Below, piece by piece: positions 1 to 7,247 of a DNA stretch of 10,148 nucleotides. The translations under genes were made by a program, and so were the position numbers. The stretch lies in NCBI GenBank assembly GCA_964432715.1, contig CAYSOW010000074.1:1-10148 (forward strand), read 5' to 3'. The first letter of the stretch is position 1. Each line of letters begins with the position of its first letter. A model generated the notes under the pieces. The model searched no databases and was not told the DNA's origin. It was given only the letters and a program-made list of their open reading frames with translations. This stretch comes from Phocaeicola_A sp964432715 (GTDB lineage: Bacteria; Bacteroidota; Bacteroidia; Bacteroidales; Bacteroidaceae).

Positions 1-51
1 AAAAAGCCACGAACACTGCCCTACTTTTGGGCAAACGTTCGTGGCTTTTTT
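1..51. terminator. Bidirectional nested-hairpin terminator after the MFS efflux gene
   Basis: Seen directly: a perfect 14-bp inverted repeat, AAAAAGCCACGAAC at 1-14 and its complement at 37-50, flanked by A-rich and T-rich tails so it can end transcripts in either direction. Inside it a second 5-bp stem (TGCCC 17-21 with GGGCA 29-33) closes a 7-nt loop, leaving a small asymmetric internal loop. It starts 33 bp past the stop codon of the minus-strand efflux gene, so it is the natural terminator for that gene. It may also serve a plus-strand gene left of the window. Confidence 0.9.
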
Positions 52-83
52 GATATCTTCTAGTTATCTATGGAGGAGAACTC

Positions 84-1325
84 TTATTTCTTCACCTTGC
101 GATAGATATTGAAAGTGACGCCCAGCATCAGGAGGGCAATAATGATTTGCAGGACTGCGGTGGTGATTTGAATGTCACCGTAACCGACAATCGGAGAAAC
201 CACACCACCGAAGACGAAACCGATGGCACCTACAATGGCCGCTGCAGCACCGGTGTACTCGCGACCCTCATCCATGGCGAGGGAGGTGGAGCTGGTGATG
301 CCGATACCCACAAAGAGCAGGAGCAGAGCGGAAACGATTTCATAGGTGAGGAAGCTGTTCGCCGTGAAAATCAGGACGATTTGCAGCACGGCAATCACCA
401 GGGCGGCGCCGGCAGCAAAACAGAGTCCCTTCTCCAACTGTTTAAAGCGAAGGGCGATGGCAGAACCAACACCAATCAGAGCTGAGTTTACGCCAAAGAT
501 GATGGCGAAAGCAATCTCATTGAACTCGAACTGCTGCTGAAGGATGAAGGGAGCGGCTGATACATAAGCAAAAAGCAAGCCCATCGTCAAGCCGTAGGCA
601 AGGAAGAGCGCGTTGAAACGACCGTTCTTCAACACTTTGGAATAATCGGCAAAGGTGGAAAGAAGGCTACCCTTGGTGCGCTGCTCCGGAGCGAGGGTTT
701 CGCGATAACGTGTCGTCATATAAAATAGGATGACACCCAGACCGGTGAGGGTCCAGAAGATGCCTTGCCAACCGATTTGACTGGCGAGCAAACCACCTAC
801 CACGGGAGCGAAGGCAGGAGCGATACCGTTGATACCACCGATGATGGCCATCGTAGTGGCCAAACGACGACCGGTGTAGCAGTCGGTTGCGATGGAACGA
901 GAGAGGACGACGCCTCCGGCACCACCGATACCTTGCAACAGACGGAATGCCAGGAAAATATAGATATTCGTGGTGAACACACAGCTCACAGCACCCAAAA
1001 TGAAGCACAACATGGAGACAAGCAGCACCGGCTTACGGCCCCACTTCTGACTGATCGGACCAAAGAAAATCTGTCCCACAGCCAAGCCAATCATTCCCAT
1101 GGTCAGCGTCAACTGCACGAGCGACTCGGTGGTATGAAAATCGTTCACCATCGAAGGCAAAGCAGGCAGATACATGTCGGTGATGAAGGGTCCGAAGGCA
1201 GACATCATGCCCAGGAAAATCATCAAGAAGATGTAGTACTTTTTACTGAAGTGTGATGAGACTAAGGTTGCATTGGAATCGTTTAATTCATTGGATACGT
1301 TCGATACGTTCTTTTCGTTTTGCAT
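84..1325 (-). CDS. MFS multidrug efflux transporter, Bcr/CflA (DHA1) family
   Basis: A 413-residue inner-membrane transporter with the usual length and hydrophobic pattern for a 12-helix drug:H+ antiporter. The Bcr/CflA hallmark DMYLPALP is at residues 50-57, at the end of helix 1. MFS motif A (GPISQKWGRKPVL) is at about 89-101, in the cytoplasmic loop after helix 2. An antiporter-type motif C (GGINGIAPAFAPVVGG) is at about 163-178, in helix 5. A polar, Asn/Ser-rich cytoplasmic tail of about 28 residues precedes helix 1. The family exports bicyclomycin, chloramphenicol and other small molecules by proton exchange. The actual substrate cannot be read from sequence, and polyamine or sugar export is also possible for relatives. 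The gene stands alone between its own promoter and terminator, with no regulator or membrane-fusion partner nearby. Family assignment is firm; substrate is unknown. Confidence 0.9.
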   Translation of the reverse strand: MQNEKNVSNVSNELNDSNATLVSSHFSKKYYIFLMIFLGMMSAFGPFITDMYLPALPSMVNDFHTTESLVQLTLTMGMIGLAVGQIFFGPISQKWGRKPVLLVSMLCFILGAVSCVFTTNIYIFLAFRLLQGIGGAGGVVLSRSIATDCYTGRRLATTMAIIGGINGIAPAFAPVVGGLLASQIGWQGIFWTLTGLGVILFYMTTRYRETLAPEQRTKGSLLSTFADYSKVLKNGRFNALFLAYGLTMGLLFAYVSAAPFILQQQFEFNEIAFAIIFGVNSALIGVGSAIALRFKQLEKGLCFAAGAALVIAVLQIVLIFTANSFLTYEIVSALLLLFVGIGITSSTSLAMDEGREYTGAAAAIVGAIGFVFGGVVSPIVGYGDIQITTAVLQIIIALLMLGVTFNIYRKVKK

Positions 1326-1384
1326 TCTAAATTTTAAATGTTGGTTACCCCTTTATTCTTCCTGAGGGTCTCGGAATTCGGCTG

Positions 1385-1392
1385 CAAAGTTC
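1385..1392 (-). promoter_or_regulatory. Candidate Bacteroidota -7 box for the efflux gene
   Basis: Read on the minus strand the sequence is GAACTTTG, which matches the TAnnTTTG consensus at all fixed positions but the first. It lies about 60 bp upstream of the efflux ATG and downstream of the fucO terminator, the right place for an independent promoter. No convincing -33 TTTG box is seen, so strength is uncertain. The region upstream (about 1393-1480) is very A/T-rich. Confidence 0.4.
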
Positions 1393-1482
1393 CTAAAAAA
1401 AGTTGAAATATCCATGCTTTATCTTCCTAAAAATAAAGATAAATACCTAAAATAGAATAAATAAGCGAAAGATTGAACAATG

Positions 1483-1513
1483 AAAAAGGGCACCCCTCGC
1501 ACGAGAGATGCCC
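1483..1513 (-). terminator. Rho-independent terminator of fucO
   Basis: In the minus-strand RNA, bases 1513-1503 pair with 1498-1488 to give an 11-bp stem (two G-U wobbles) closed by a 4-nt loop, followed directly by five U (1487-1483). In plus-strand RNA the two wobble positions become C-A mismatches, so the signal is directional. It begins 29 bp past the fucO stop codon and separates fucO from the efflux gene. Confidence 0.85.
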
Positions 1514-1542
1514 CATATCTTCTCCTTATGAATAAGGTCGGT

Positions 1543-2697
1543 TTACAACACTTTCTTGTAGAGCTCGCTGATGATCTCCTTCGTAACCTCACGCGGGTTG
1601 CCCGGAGTGCAGACATCGTTGAAAGCCTGCTCGGTCAAAGCGGGGATATTCTCCTCCTTGATACCCAAGTCGCTCAAGTGCTGCGGAATACCTACGCGGA
1701 TAGCGAGTGCTTTCACGGCGTCGCAAGCAGCTTGTGCAGCCTCCTCAGCGCTCATGCCGGTGGTATCCACACCCATGGTGCGAGCAATCACCCCATACTT
1801 CTCAATGCAGCACGGCATGTTGAACTCCATGATGGTAGGCAACAGCAAAGCATTTGCCACACCGTGGGGTACATCGTGCAGAGAACCCATCGGGTGAGCC
1901 ATACCGTGAACCAAGCCCAAGCCTACATTAGAGAAGGCCTGTGCAGCGATGTACTGCGCCAAAGCCATACCCTCGCGGCCCACCGGATTCGTCGGTTCGT
2001 CCACAGCCAACGGCAAGTTCTCGGCAATCATCTTGATGGCCTGCAACTCATACATATCAGACATCACCCAAGCGCCTTTCGTGATGTAGCCCTCGATGGC
2101 GTGCGTCAAAGCATCCATACCGGTGGCAGCCGTCAAGCCCTTCGGCAAAGAGTACATCAACTCAGGGTCGATGATAGCTACCGCAGGAATATCGTTCGGG
2201 TCAACGCAAACCATCTTCTTATGATTCTCCTCGTCGATAATCACGTAGTTGATGGTCACCTCGGCACCTGTACCCGCCGTAGTAGGCAGTGCGATGATGG
2301 GCACTGATTTATTTTTAGTCGGAGCGCAGCCTTCCAGAGAGACCACATCAGCAAAGTCGGGGTTGTTCGTCACGATACCGATACCTTTAGCGGTGTCCAT
2401 AGAAGAACCACCACCGATGGCAATCAGACAGTCGGCACCGGAGTTCTTGAAAGCCTCCACACCCTGTTTCACATTCGTCACTGTGGGGTTCGGTTTAATC
2501 TCGCTGTAGATTTCATACGGGAAACCGGCCTCATCGAGGACATCCGTCACCATTTTGGCTGTACCCACTTTCAACAAACCTTTGTCAGTGGCAACCAATG
2601 CTTTATGCAGGTTCAAACGCTGCAACACTTCCGGCAACTGTTTACGTGCGCCGGCTCCGAAATAAGATACTTCGTTAAGGATAAATCTGTTAATCAT
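1543..2697 (-). CDS. fucO: Lactaldehyde reductase (L-1,2-propanediol oxidoreductase), FucO
   Basis: A 384-residue group III iron-dependent alcohol dehydrogenase. In the cytoplasm the family reduces L-lactaldehyde, made by aldol cleavage of fuculose- or rhamnulose-1-phosphate, to L-1,2-propanediol with NADH under anaerobic conditions. The nucleotide-binding motif GGGS is at residues 95-98. Asp38 in VATDKG matches the residue linked to NADH preference in E. coli FucO. The four iron ligands are present: Asp195 and His199 in GMDALTHAIEGY, His264 in GLVHGMAHP and His278 in HDVPHGVAN. Length and remembered similarity to E. coli FucO run end to end, including the C-terminal DVCTPGNPRE segment. No fucose or rhamnose genes adjoin it. 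It is transcribed alone, divergently from mfd, with its own terminator. A broader alcohol/aldehyde role, such as a related butanol- or propanediol-type dehydrogenase, cannot be excluded. Confidence 0.92.
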   Translation of the reverse strand: MINRFILNEVSYFGAGARKQLPEVLQRLNLHKALVATDKGLLKVGTAKMVTDVLDEAGFPYEIYSEIKPNPTVTNVKQGVEAFKNSGADCLIAIGGGSSMDTAKGIGIVTNNPDFADVVSLEGCAPTKNKSVPIIALPTTAGTGAEVTINYVIIDEENHKKMVCVDPNDIPAVAIIDPELMYSLPKGLTAATGMDALTHAIEGYITKGAWVMSDMYELQAIKMIAENLPLAVDEPTNPVGREGMALAQYIAAQAFSNVGLGLVHGMAHPMGSLHDVPHGVANALLLPTIMEFNMPCCIEKYGVIARTMGVDTTGMSAEEAAQAACDAVKALAIRVGIPQHLSDLGIKEENIPALTEQAFNDVCTPGNPREVTKEIISELYKKVL

Positions 2698-2732
2698 ATC
2701 AATTAGTTTTGAGAGATTTGTTAGTTCTTCTG

Positions 2733-2740
2733 CAAAGAAA
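2733..2740 (-). promoter_or_regulatory. Candidate -7 box for fucO
   Basis: On the minus strand this reads TTTCTTTG, one mismatch from TAnnTTTG, about 36 bp upstream of the fucO ATG. It is followed by CA and preceded by ATATTTTCT, the same context seen at the mfd promoter on the opposite strand, which strengthens the call. No good -33 box is visible at 2760-2763. Confidence 0.5.
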
Positions 2741-2788
2741 AGAAAATATTTTTAATGGAGCATGATTTCTGTAAAAAATATATTTTCT
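2741..2788. repeat. 9-bp inverted repeat abutting both divergent -7 boxes
   Basis: AGAAAATAT at 2741-2749 is repeated in inverse as ATATTTTCT at 2780-2788, with a 30-bp spacer. The left arm directly abuts the fucO -7 box and the right arm overlaps the first base of the mfd -7 box. The arms may simply be equivalent promoter spacer sequence, or a binding site for a shared protein. The A/T richness makes chance a real possibility. Confidence 0.5.
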
Positions 2789-2795
2789 ACTTTTG
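2766..2795 (+). promoter_or_regulatory. mfd promoter (TAnnTTTG type)
   Basis: A perfect -7 box, TACTTTTG, lies at 2788-2795. A partial -33 box, TTTC, lies at 2766-2769 with an 18-bp spacer. Transcription would begin near 2800-2804, giving a leader of only about 10-14 nt before the ATG at 2814. This placement rules out the in-frame TTG at 2793, which sits inside the promoter. Confidence 0.7.
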
Positions 2796-2813
2796 CATCA
2801 CCTAAGTAGACTT

Positions 2814-5800
2814 ATGGAAATTTCGAAACTTCAATCGCTGTATGCGGAGCATCCTCAAGCCAAGGCGCTGAAGGAGCTCCTGACCCGGAAATCGGTGAAA
2901 CACCTTTTTCTGGAGCATCTTTGTGCCTCTTCGGCACCACTTTTTGTCTCTTCTTTTCTGAAGGGAGCCAAACAGCCCTTCCTCATCGTGCTGAACGACT
3001 TGGAGGAGGCGGGCTATTTCTATCACGACCTGACGCAGGTGAACGGTGAGGAGCAGGTGCTCTTCTTCCCCTCCTCGTATCGTCGTGCCATTAAATACGG
3101 TCAGAAGGATGCCGCCAACGAGATTCTTCGTACGGAGGTGTTGAGCCGTCTGCAGAAGGGCGACCTGCCCCTGACGGTGGTGACTTACCCGGAGGCGCTG
3201 GCCGAGAAGGTGGTGTCACGCAAGGCACTGGCCGACCGTACCTTGGTGTTAAAGGTAAAGGGAACTGCCGGCATCTCTGCCATCGGTGAGCAACTGGATT
3301 CGTTTGGTTTTGAGCGTGTGGACTATGTCTACGAGCCGGGGCAATATGCCGTGCGTGGTAGTATCTTGGATGTCTTCTCGTTCTCTTCGGAATATCCCTA
3401 CCGTGTGGATTTCTTCGGCAACGAGGTGGACAGCATCCGTACGTTTGAGGTGGAGACGCAGTTGTCGAAGGAGCGTCGCGAGAGTGTGGCAATTGTGCCT
3501 GAGCTGCAGGCATCGGCACAGGGCGGAGTCATCTCGTTCCTCGATTTCCTGCCGGAAGATTCCATCTTGCTGCTGAAGGACTTCCTCTGGGTGCGTGATC
3601 GCATCGAGACGATTCACAACGAGACGCTCTCGGAGCAGGCGGTCATCGCGGAGGCCGAGGAGGAGGGCAAGAAGTTGATGCCGGCTGCCACACTGGAGGG
3701 GGCGGAGTTTACGGAACGGGCGTTGGACTTCCGACGCATTGAGTTCGGCCACAAGCCGACCGGAACGCCGCAGGCTACGCTGACGTTCCAGACGCAGGCA
3801 CAACCCATCTTCCACAAGAATTTCGACTTGGTAAGTTCTACGCTGAAGCAGTTGCTGGCGGAGCATTACAAAATCTATATCCTCTCGGACAGTGTGAAGC
3901 AGACCGACCGTCTGAAGGCGATCTTCGAGGAACGGGGTGATGAGATTCCGTTCACACCGGTGGACAAGACGCTGCACGAGGGTTTTACGGACGACACGCT
4001 GCACTGCTGTTTCTTCACCGACCATCAGATTTTCGATCGTTTCCACAAGTACAATCTGCGCAGCGACAAGGCTCGCAGCGGTAAGGTGGCGCTGACGCTG
4101 AAGGAGTTGAGCCAGTTTGAACCGGGCGACTACGTGGTGCATATCGACCATGGTGTGGGGCGCTTCGCGGGACTGGTGCGCATTCCGAACGGCGACACGA
4201 CGCAGGAGGTGATTAAACTGGAGTTTCAGAACAATGATGTGGTCTTTGTTTCCATCCATTCGCTCCATAAGATTTCTAAATATAAAGGAAAGGAGGGCGA
4301 GCCGCCGCGCTTGAACAAACTGGGCACGGGCGCTTGGGAGAAACTGAAGGAGAAGACGAAGACGAAGATTAAGGATATTGCGCGCGACTTGATTAAGTTG
4401 TACGCGCGACGGAAGGAGGAGAAGGGCTTTGCCTACTCGCCGGATTCGTTCTTGCAGCATGAGCTGGAGGCGAGCTTCCTCTATGAGGATACGCCCGACC
4501 AGCTGAAGGCGACGCAGGAGGTGAAGGCGGATATGGAGCGTGAGCGCCCGATGGACCGACTGATTTGTGGCGATGTGGGCTTCGGCAAGACGGAGGTGGC
4601 GGTGCGCGCGGCTTTCAAGGCGGTGGCCGACAACAAGCAGGTGGCGGTGTTGGTGCCGACCACGGTGCTGGCATATCAGCATTTCCGCACTTTCAGCGAG
4701 CGTCTGAAGGATTTGCCTTGCCGCGTAGATTATCTCAGTCGTGCGCGTAAGCCGGCGGATGTAAAACGGATTCTGAAGGAGCTCAAGGAGGGCGAGATCA
4801 ATATTTTGGTGGGCACGCACCGCATCATCGGCAAGGATGTGAAGTTTAAGGACCTTGGCCTGCTGATTATCGACGAGGAGCAGAAGTTTGGTGTGGCAGT
4901 GAAGGAGAAGCTGAAGCAGATTAAGATCAATGTGGATACGTTGACGATGACGGCGACACCGATTCCGCGTACATTGCAGTTCTCGCTGATGGGTGCGCGC
5001 GACTTGTCGGTGATTCAGACGCCCCCGCCCAACCGTTATCCGGTGCAGACGGAGGTGTACACGTTCAACGAGGAGGTGATTGCAGATGCCATCAACTTCG
5101 AGATGAGCCGCAACGGTCAGGTGTTCATTGTGAACAACCGCATTCAGAACTTGGGCGAGTTGCGCGACATGGTGCAGCGCTTGGTGCCGGATGCGCGTGT
5201 CTGCGTGGGGCACGGTCAGATGGAGCCGGAGGAGCTGGAGAAGATTATCTTCGACTTCGTCAACTTTGATTACGATGTTTTGATTGCCACCTCTATCATC
5301 GAGAGTGGTATTGATATACCGAATGTGAATACGATTATCATCAATCAGGCGCAGAATTTCGGCTTGAGCGACTTGCACCAGTTGCGCGGTCGTGTGGGCC
5401 GAAGCAACAAGAAGGCGTTCTGTTATCTGATTGCGCCGCCGCTCTCTTCGCTGACGACGGAGGCACGTCGACGCTTGCAGGCCATCGAGAACTTCTCCGA
5501 CCTGGGCAGTGGTATTCACATTGCGATGCAGGACTTGGACATCCGTGGCGCGGGTAACTTGCTGGGTGCGGAACAGAGTGGTTTCATTGCCGACTTGGGT
5601 TATGAGACTTATCAGAAGATTCTGGCGGAGGCGGTGAATGAGTTGAAGAATGATGAGTTTGCCGACTTGTACGCGGAGAAGACGGAGGATGGTGAGAAGA
5701 TCAGTGGGGAGGATTTCGTCAACGAGTGCTTGTTCGAGAGCGACCTGGAGTTGCTTTTCCCCGACAGCTACATTCCGAGCAGCAGCGAGCGTATGTTGCT

Positions 5801-6182
5801 TTATCGCGAGTTGGACGGTCTGGAGAAGGACGAGCAGGTGTTGGCTTTCCGCAGTCGTTTGGAGGATCGCTTCGGCAAGATTCCTCCCGAGGGTCTGGAA
5901 CTGATGCGTATCGTTCCGCTCCGTCGCATGGGCAAGCGTTTGGGCATCGAGAAGGTGGTGTTGAAAGTGGGCCGCATGACGCTGTTCATGGTGGGCAACG
6001 AGGAAAGTCCGTACTACCAGAGTGCTGCCTTCGGCAAGCTGATTGCTTATATGGGTCAGCATCCGCGCGACTGCAATTTGCGTGAGCAGAACGGTAAGCG
6101 CAGCATGGTGATTAAAAATGTGGAGACGGTGGAAACGGCACTGGCTATTCTGAAAGAGATTTCAGAGATGGAGGCGGTGTGA
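2814..6182 (+). CDS. mfd: Transcription-repair coupling factor Mfd
   Basis: A 1122-residue cytoplasmic DNA translocase that pushes stalled RNA polymerase off damaged template and recruits UvrA for nucleotide excision repair. The N-terminal third resembles the UvrB damage-recognition module (for example FFPSSYRRAIKYGQKDAANE). A CarD-like RNA-polymerase-interacting domain begins near residue 432 (FEPGDYVVHIDHGVGRFAGL). The RecG-like motor follows: Walker A GDVGFGKT at 586-593 with Lys592, Walker B DEEQ at 687-690, TATPIPRTLQ from 713, and motif VI QLRGRVGR at 856-863. The C-terminal TRCF domain starts near residue 965 (FVNECLFESDLELLFPDSYIP). All motor motifs are intact, and length is close to the 1148 residues of E. 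coli Mfd. The ATG at 2814 is chosen because the upstream in-frame TTG lies within the promoter. It is a single-gene unit ended by the hairpin at 6205-6258. Confidence 0.97.
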   Translation: MEISKLQSLYAEHPQAKALKELLTRKSVKHLFLEHLCASSAPLFVSSFLKGAKQPFLIVLNDLEEAGYFYHDLTQVNGEEQVLFFPSSYRRAIKYGQKDAANEILRTEVLSRLQKGDLPLTVVTYPEALAEKVVSRKALADRTLVLKVKGTAGISAIGEQLDSFGFERVDYVYEPGQYAVRGSILDVFSFSSEYPYRVDFFGNEVDSIRTFEVETQLSKERRESVAIVPELQASAQGGVISFLDFLPEDSILLLKDFLWVRDRIETIHNETLSEQAVIAEAEEEGKKLMPAATLEGAEFTERALDFRRIEFGHKPTGTPQATLTFQTQAQPIFHKNFDLVSSTLKQLLAEHYKIYILSDSVKQTDRLKAIFEERGDEIPFTPVDKTLHEGFTDDTLHCCFFTDHQIFDRFHKYNLRSDKARSGKVALTLKELSQFEPGDYVVHIDHGVGRFAGLVRIPNGDTTQEVIKLEFQNNDVVFVSIHSLHKISKYKGKEGEPPRLNKLGTGAWEKLKEKTKTKIKDIARDLIKLYARRKEEKGFAYSPDSFLQHELEASFLYEDTPDQLKATQEVKADMERERPMDRLICGDVGFGKTEVAVRAAFKAVADNKQVAVLVPTTVLAYQHFRTFSERLKDLPCRVDYLSRARKPADVKRILKELKEGEINILVGTHRIIGKDVKFKDLGLLIIDEEQKFGVAVKEKLKQIKINVDTLTMTATPIPRTLQFSLMGARDLSVIQTPPPNRYPVQTEVYTFNEEVIADAINFEMSRNGQVFIVNNRIQNLGELRDMVQRLVPDARVCVGHGQMEPEELEKIIFDFVNFDYDVLIATSIIESGIDIPNVNTIIINQAQNFGLSDLHQLRGRVGRSNKKAFCYLIAPPLSSLTTEARRRLQAIENFSDLGSGIHIAMQDLDIRGAGNLLGAEQSGFIADLGYETYQKILAEAVNELKNDEFADLYAEKTEDGEKISGEDFVNECLFESDLELLFPDSYIPSSSERMLLYRELDGLEKDEQVLAFRSRLEDRFGKIPPEGLELMRIVPLRRMGKRLGIEKVVLKVGRMTLFMVGNEESPYYQSAAFGKLIAYMGQHPRDCNLREQNGKRSMVIKNVETVETALAILKEISEMEAV

Positions 6183-6204
6183 GAGATTTTCACTTATAAG
6201 CAAC

Positions 6205-6258
6205 AAAAACTCCTCCCGCAAGGATGATATGACTCATCGGATTGCGGGAGGAGTTTTT
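6205..6258. terminator. Bidirectional terminator between mfd and the pectin operon
   Basis: A perfect 17-bp inverted repeat, AAAAACTCCTCCCGCAA at 6205-6221 and its complement at 6242-6258, followed by T6. The loop carries an inner 5-bp stem, GATGA 6223-6227 with TCATC 6234-6238. It lies 22 bp past the mfd stop and 20 bp past the pectin methylesterase stop, so one hairpin ends both convergent transcripts. Confidence 0.95.
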
Positions 6259-6278
6259 TCTTCAAGCAGCAGGAAGGA

Positions 6279-7247
6279 CTATTTCACCTTCCAACCACCA
6301 TTCAATTCAAAGACCTTCTCGGGAGTAATCAACTTCGCCTCCTTCTTCGTCAACTGATGCGCCCAAGGAGCACGAGCCCCATTGGCAGCACCGGCACCAT
6401 TGTTATTGTATTCAGCATAACGAGCTGTCGATTCATTCGTCAACTTGCCCCAATTGTGCCAACCGACAGGAAGGATGTGAGCACCCAACGTACAATTCAT
6501 ATAGAGCGTGTAGGCATACGGACGCCACGGACGACCGAGGTACACCTTGTCTACTCCCTCAGCTGCCGTCAATGTACAACGATTGAAAATGTAGCCATAA
6601 GTACAATTGGCCGGAGTGGAAGCAGCGGTAACGTACGAGTTGATCAAGCTATGGATGGTGCAATGCTCAAACCATGCCGTAGAGGGACCGAAGATAAAGT
6701 CGGTAGTTCCCTCAATGTAGCAATCCTCAAAATAGAGGCGCGTACCTGCCACACCCGTGTAAACGGTATCCTGATTACCCAAAATGCGACAGTTGATAAA
6801 CTTCAGCCGGTCGCCCTCCGTATGCAGCGCCACCGCCTGACCCTTGCGACCGGAATCATTGCTCAGCGTAATATTTTTAAAAGTAATATCATTACCCTCC
6901 ACCTTCACCGTGTAAGTGCGGAAAGTACCCATGATATTCTTACCATCAATCAACTTGTTGGCATAATCGTCGAAGACAATCACCGTCTCGTCACGATCCT
7001 CACCGAGGATTTCCAGATTCGTCATCCACGAAGGCACAATCACCTTCTCGCGATAAACACCCTTCTTCACCAGAATCACCTTGTGGTAATCCATGAAAGC
7101 ACGACAATCCTCAATGGCATCCCAAAGCGTAGAGAACTTGGCACTGCCATCCTGCGCCACCACCAACGTGTCTGCGTTGTCGGTCACGGCGCGCATCACC
7201 CCCTGACAGCAGAAGAGCGTCAGGAACAAAAGCATTAGTTTTTTCAT
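6279..7247 (-). CDS. Secreted pectin methylesterase (carbohydrate esterase family 8)
   Basis: A 322-residue enzyme that removes methyl esters from galacturonate in homogalacturonan, releasing methanol and exposing acid groups to lyases. An N-terminal signal peptide is clear (MKKLMLLFLTLFCC, cleavage near residue 20), so it acts in the periplasm or outside. The right-handed beta-helix CE8 motifs are all present: Gln137 in GQAVALH, Gln159-Asp160 in GNQDTVY, Asp183 in GTTDFIFG, and Arg239 plus Trp241 in YLGRPWRP. These correspond to the oxyanion-hole glutamines, the two catalytic aspartates and the substrate-binding Arg/Trp of Erwinia PemA-type enzymes. There is no plant-type inhibitor pro-region and no binding module, a compact bacterial form. 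Its ATG overlaps the GH105 stop by 4 bp, so it is the second gene of the operon and is probably translationally coupled. Cys13 or Cys14 could be read as a lipobox, but the context fits poorly. Confidence 0.94.
   Translation of the reverse strand: MKKLMLLFLTLFCCQGVMRAVTDNADTLVVAQDGSAKFSTLWDAIEDCRAFMDYHKVILVKKGVYREKVIVPSWMTNLEILGEDRDETVIVFDDYANKLIDGKNIMGTFRTYTVKVEGNDITFKNITLSNDSGRKGQAVALHTEGDRLKFINCRILGNQDTVYTGVAGTRLYFEDCYIEGTTDFIFGPSTAWFEHCTIHSLINSYVTAASTPANCTYGYIFNRCTLTAAEGVDKVYLGRPWRPYAYTLYMNCTLGAHILPVGWHNWGKLTNESTARYAEYNNNGAGAANGARAPWAHQLTKKEAKLITPEKVFELNGGWKVK

Noticed and set aside
1480..2307. A 275-codon plus-strand frame antisense to fucO
   Set aside because: It starts inside the fucO terminator and its Arg/His/Gln-rich composition is typical of a shadow; fucO on the minus strand is unmistakable.
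2793..2813. A longer mfd starting at the in-frame TTG at 2793
   Set aside because: The TTG is the last part of the perfect -7 box TACTTTTG (2788-2795) and lies upstream of the expected transcription start, so it would not be in the message. The ATG at 2814 begins a normal Mfd N-terminus.
3249..6062. A 937-codon open frame on the minus strand, antisense to mfd
   Set aside because: Its product is dominated by Leu, Arg, His, Gln and Val with no recognisable domain, as expected when a G/C-biased gene is read on the opposite strand. Mfd on the plus strand is complete with all motor motifs, and the antisense frame has no promoter I can see.
6357..7238. A 293-codon plus-strand frame antisense to the pectin methylesterase
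   Set aside because: It ends and begins within the esterase gene, has Arg/His/Thr-rich sequence and no domain; the CE8 catalytic motifs confirm the minus strand.
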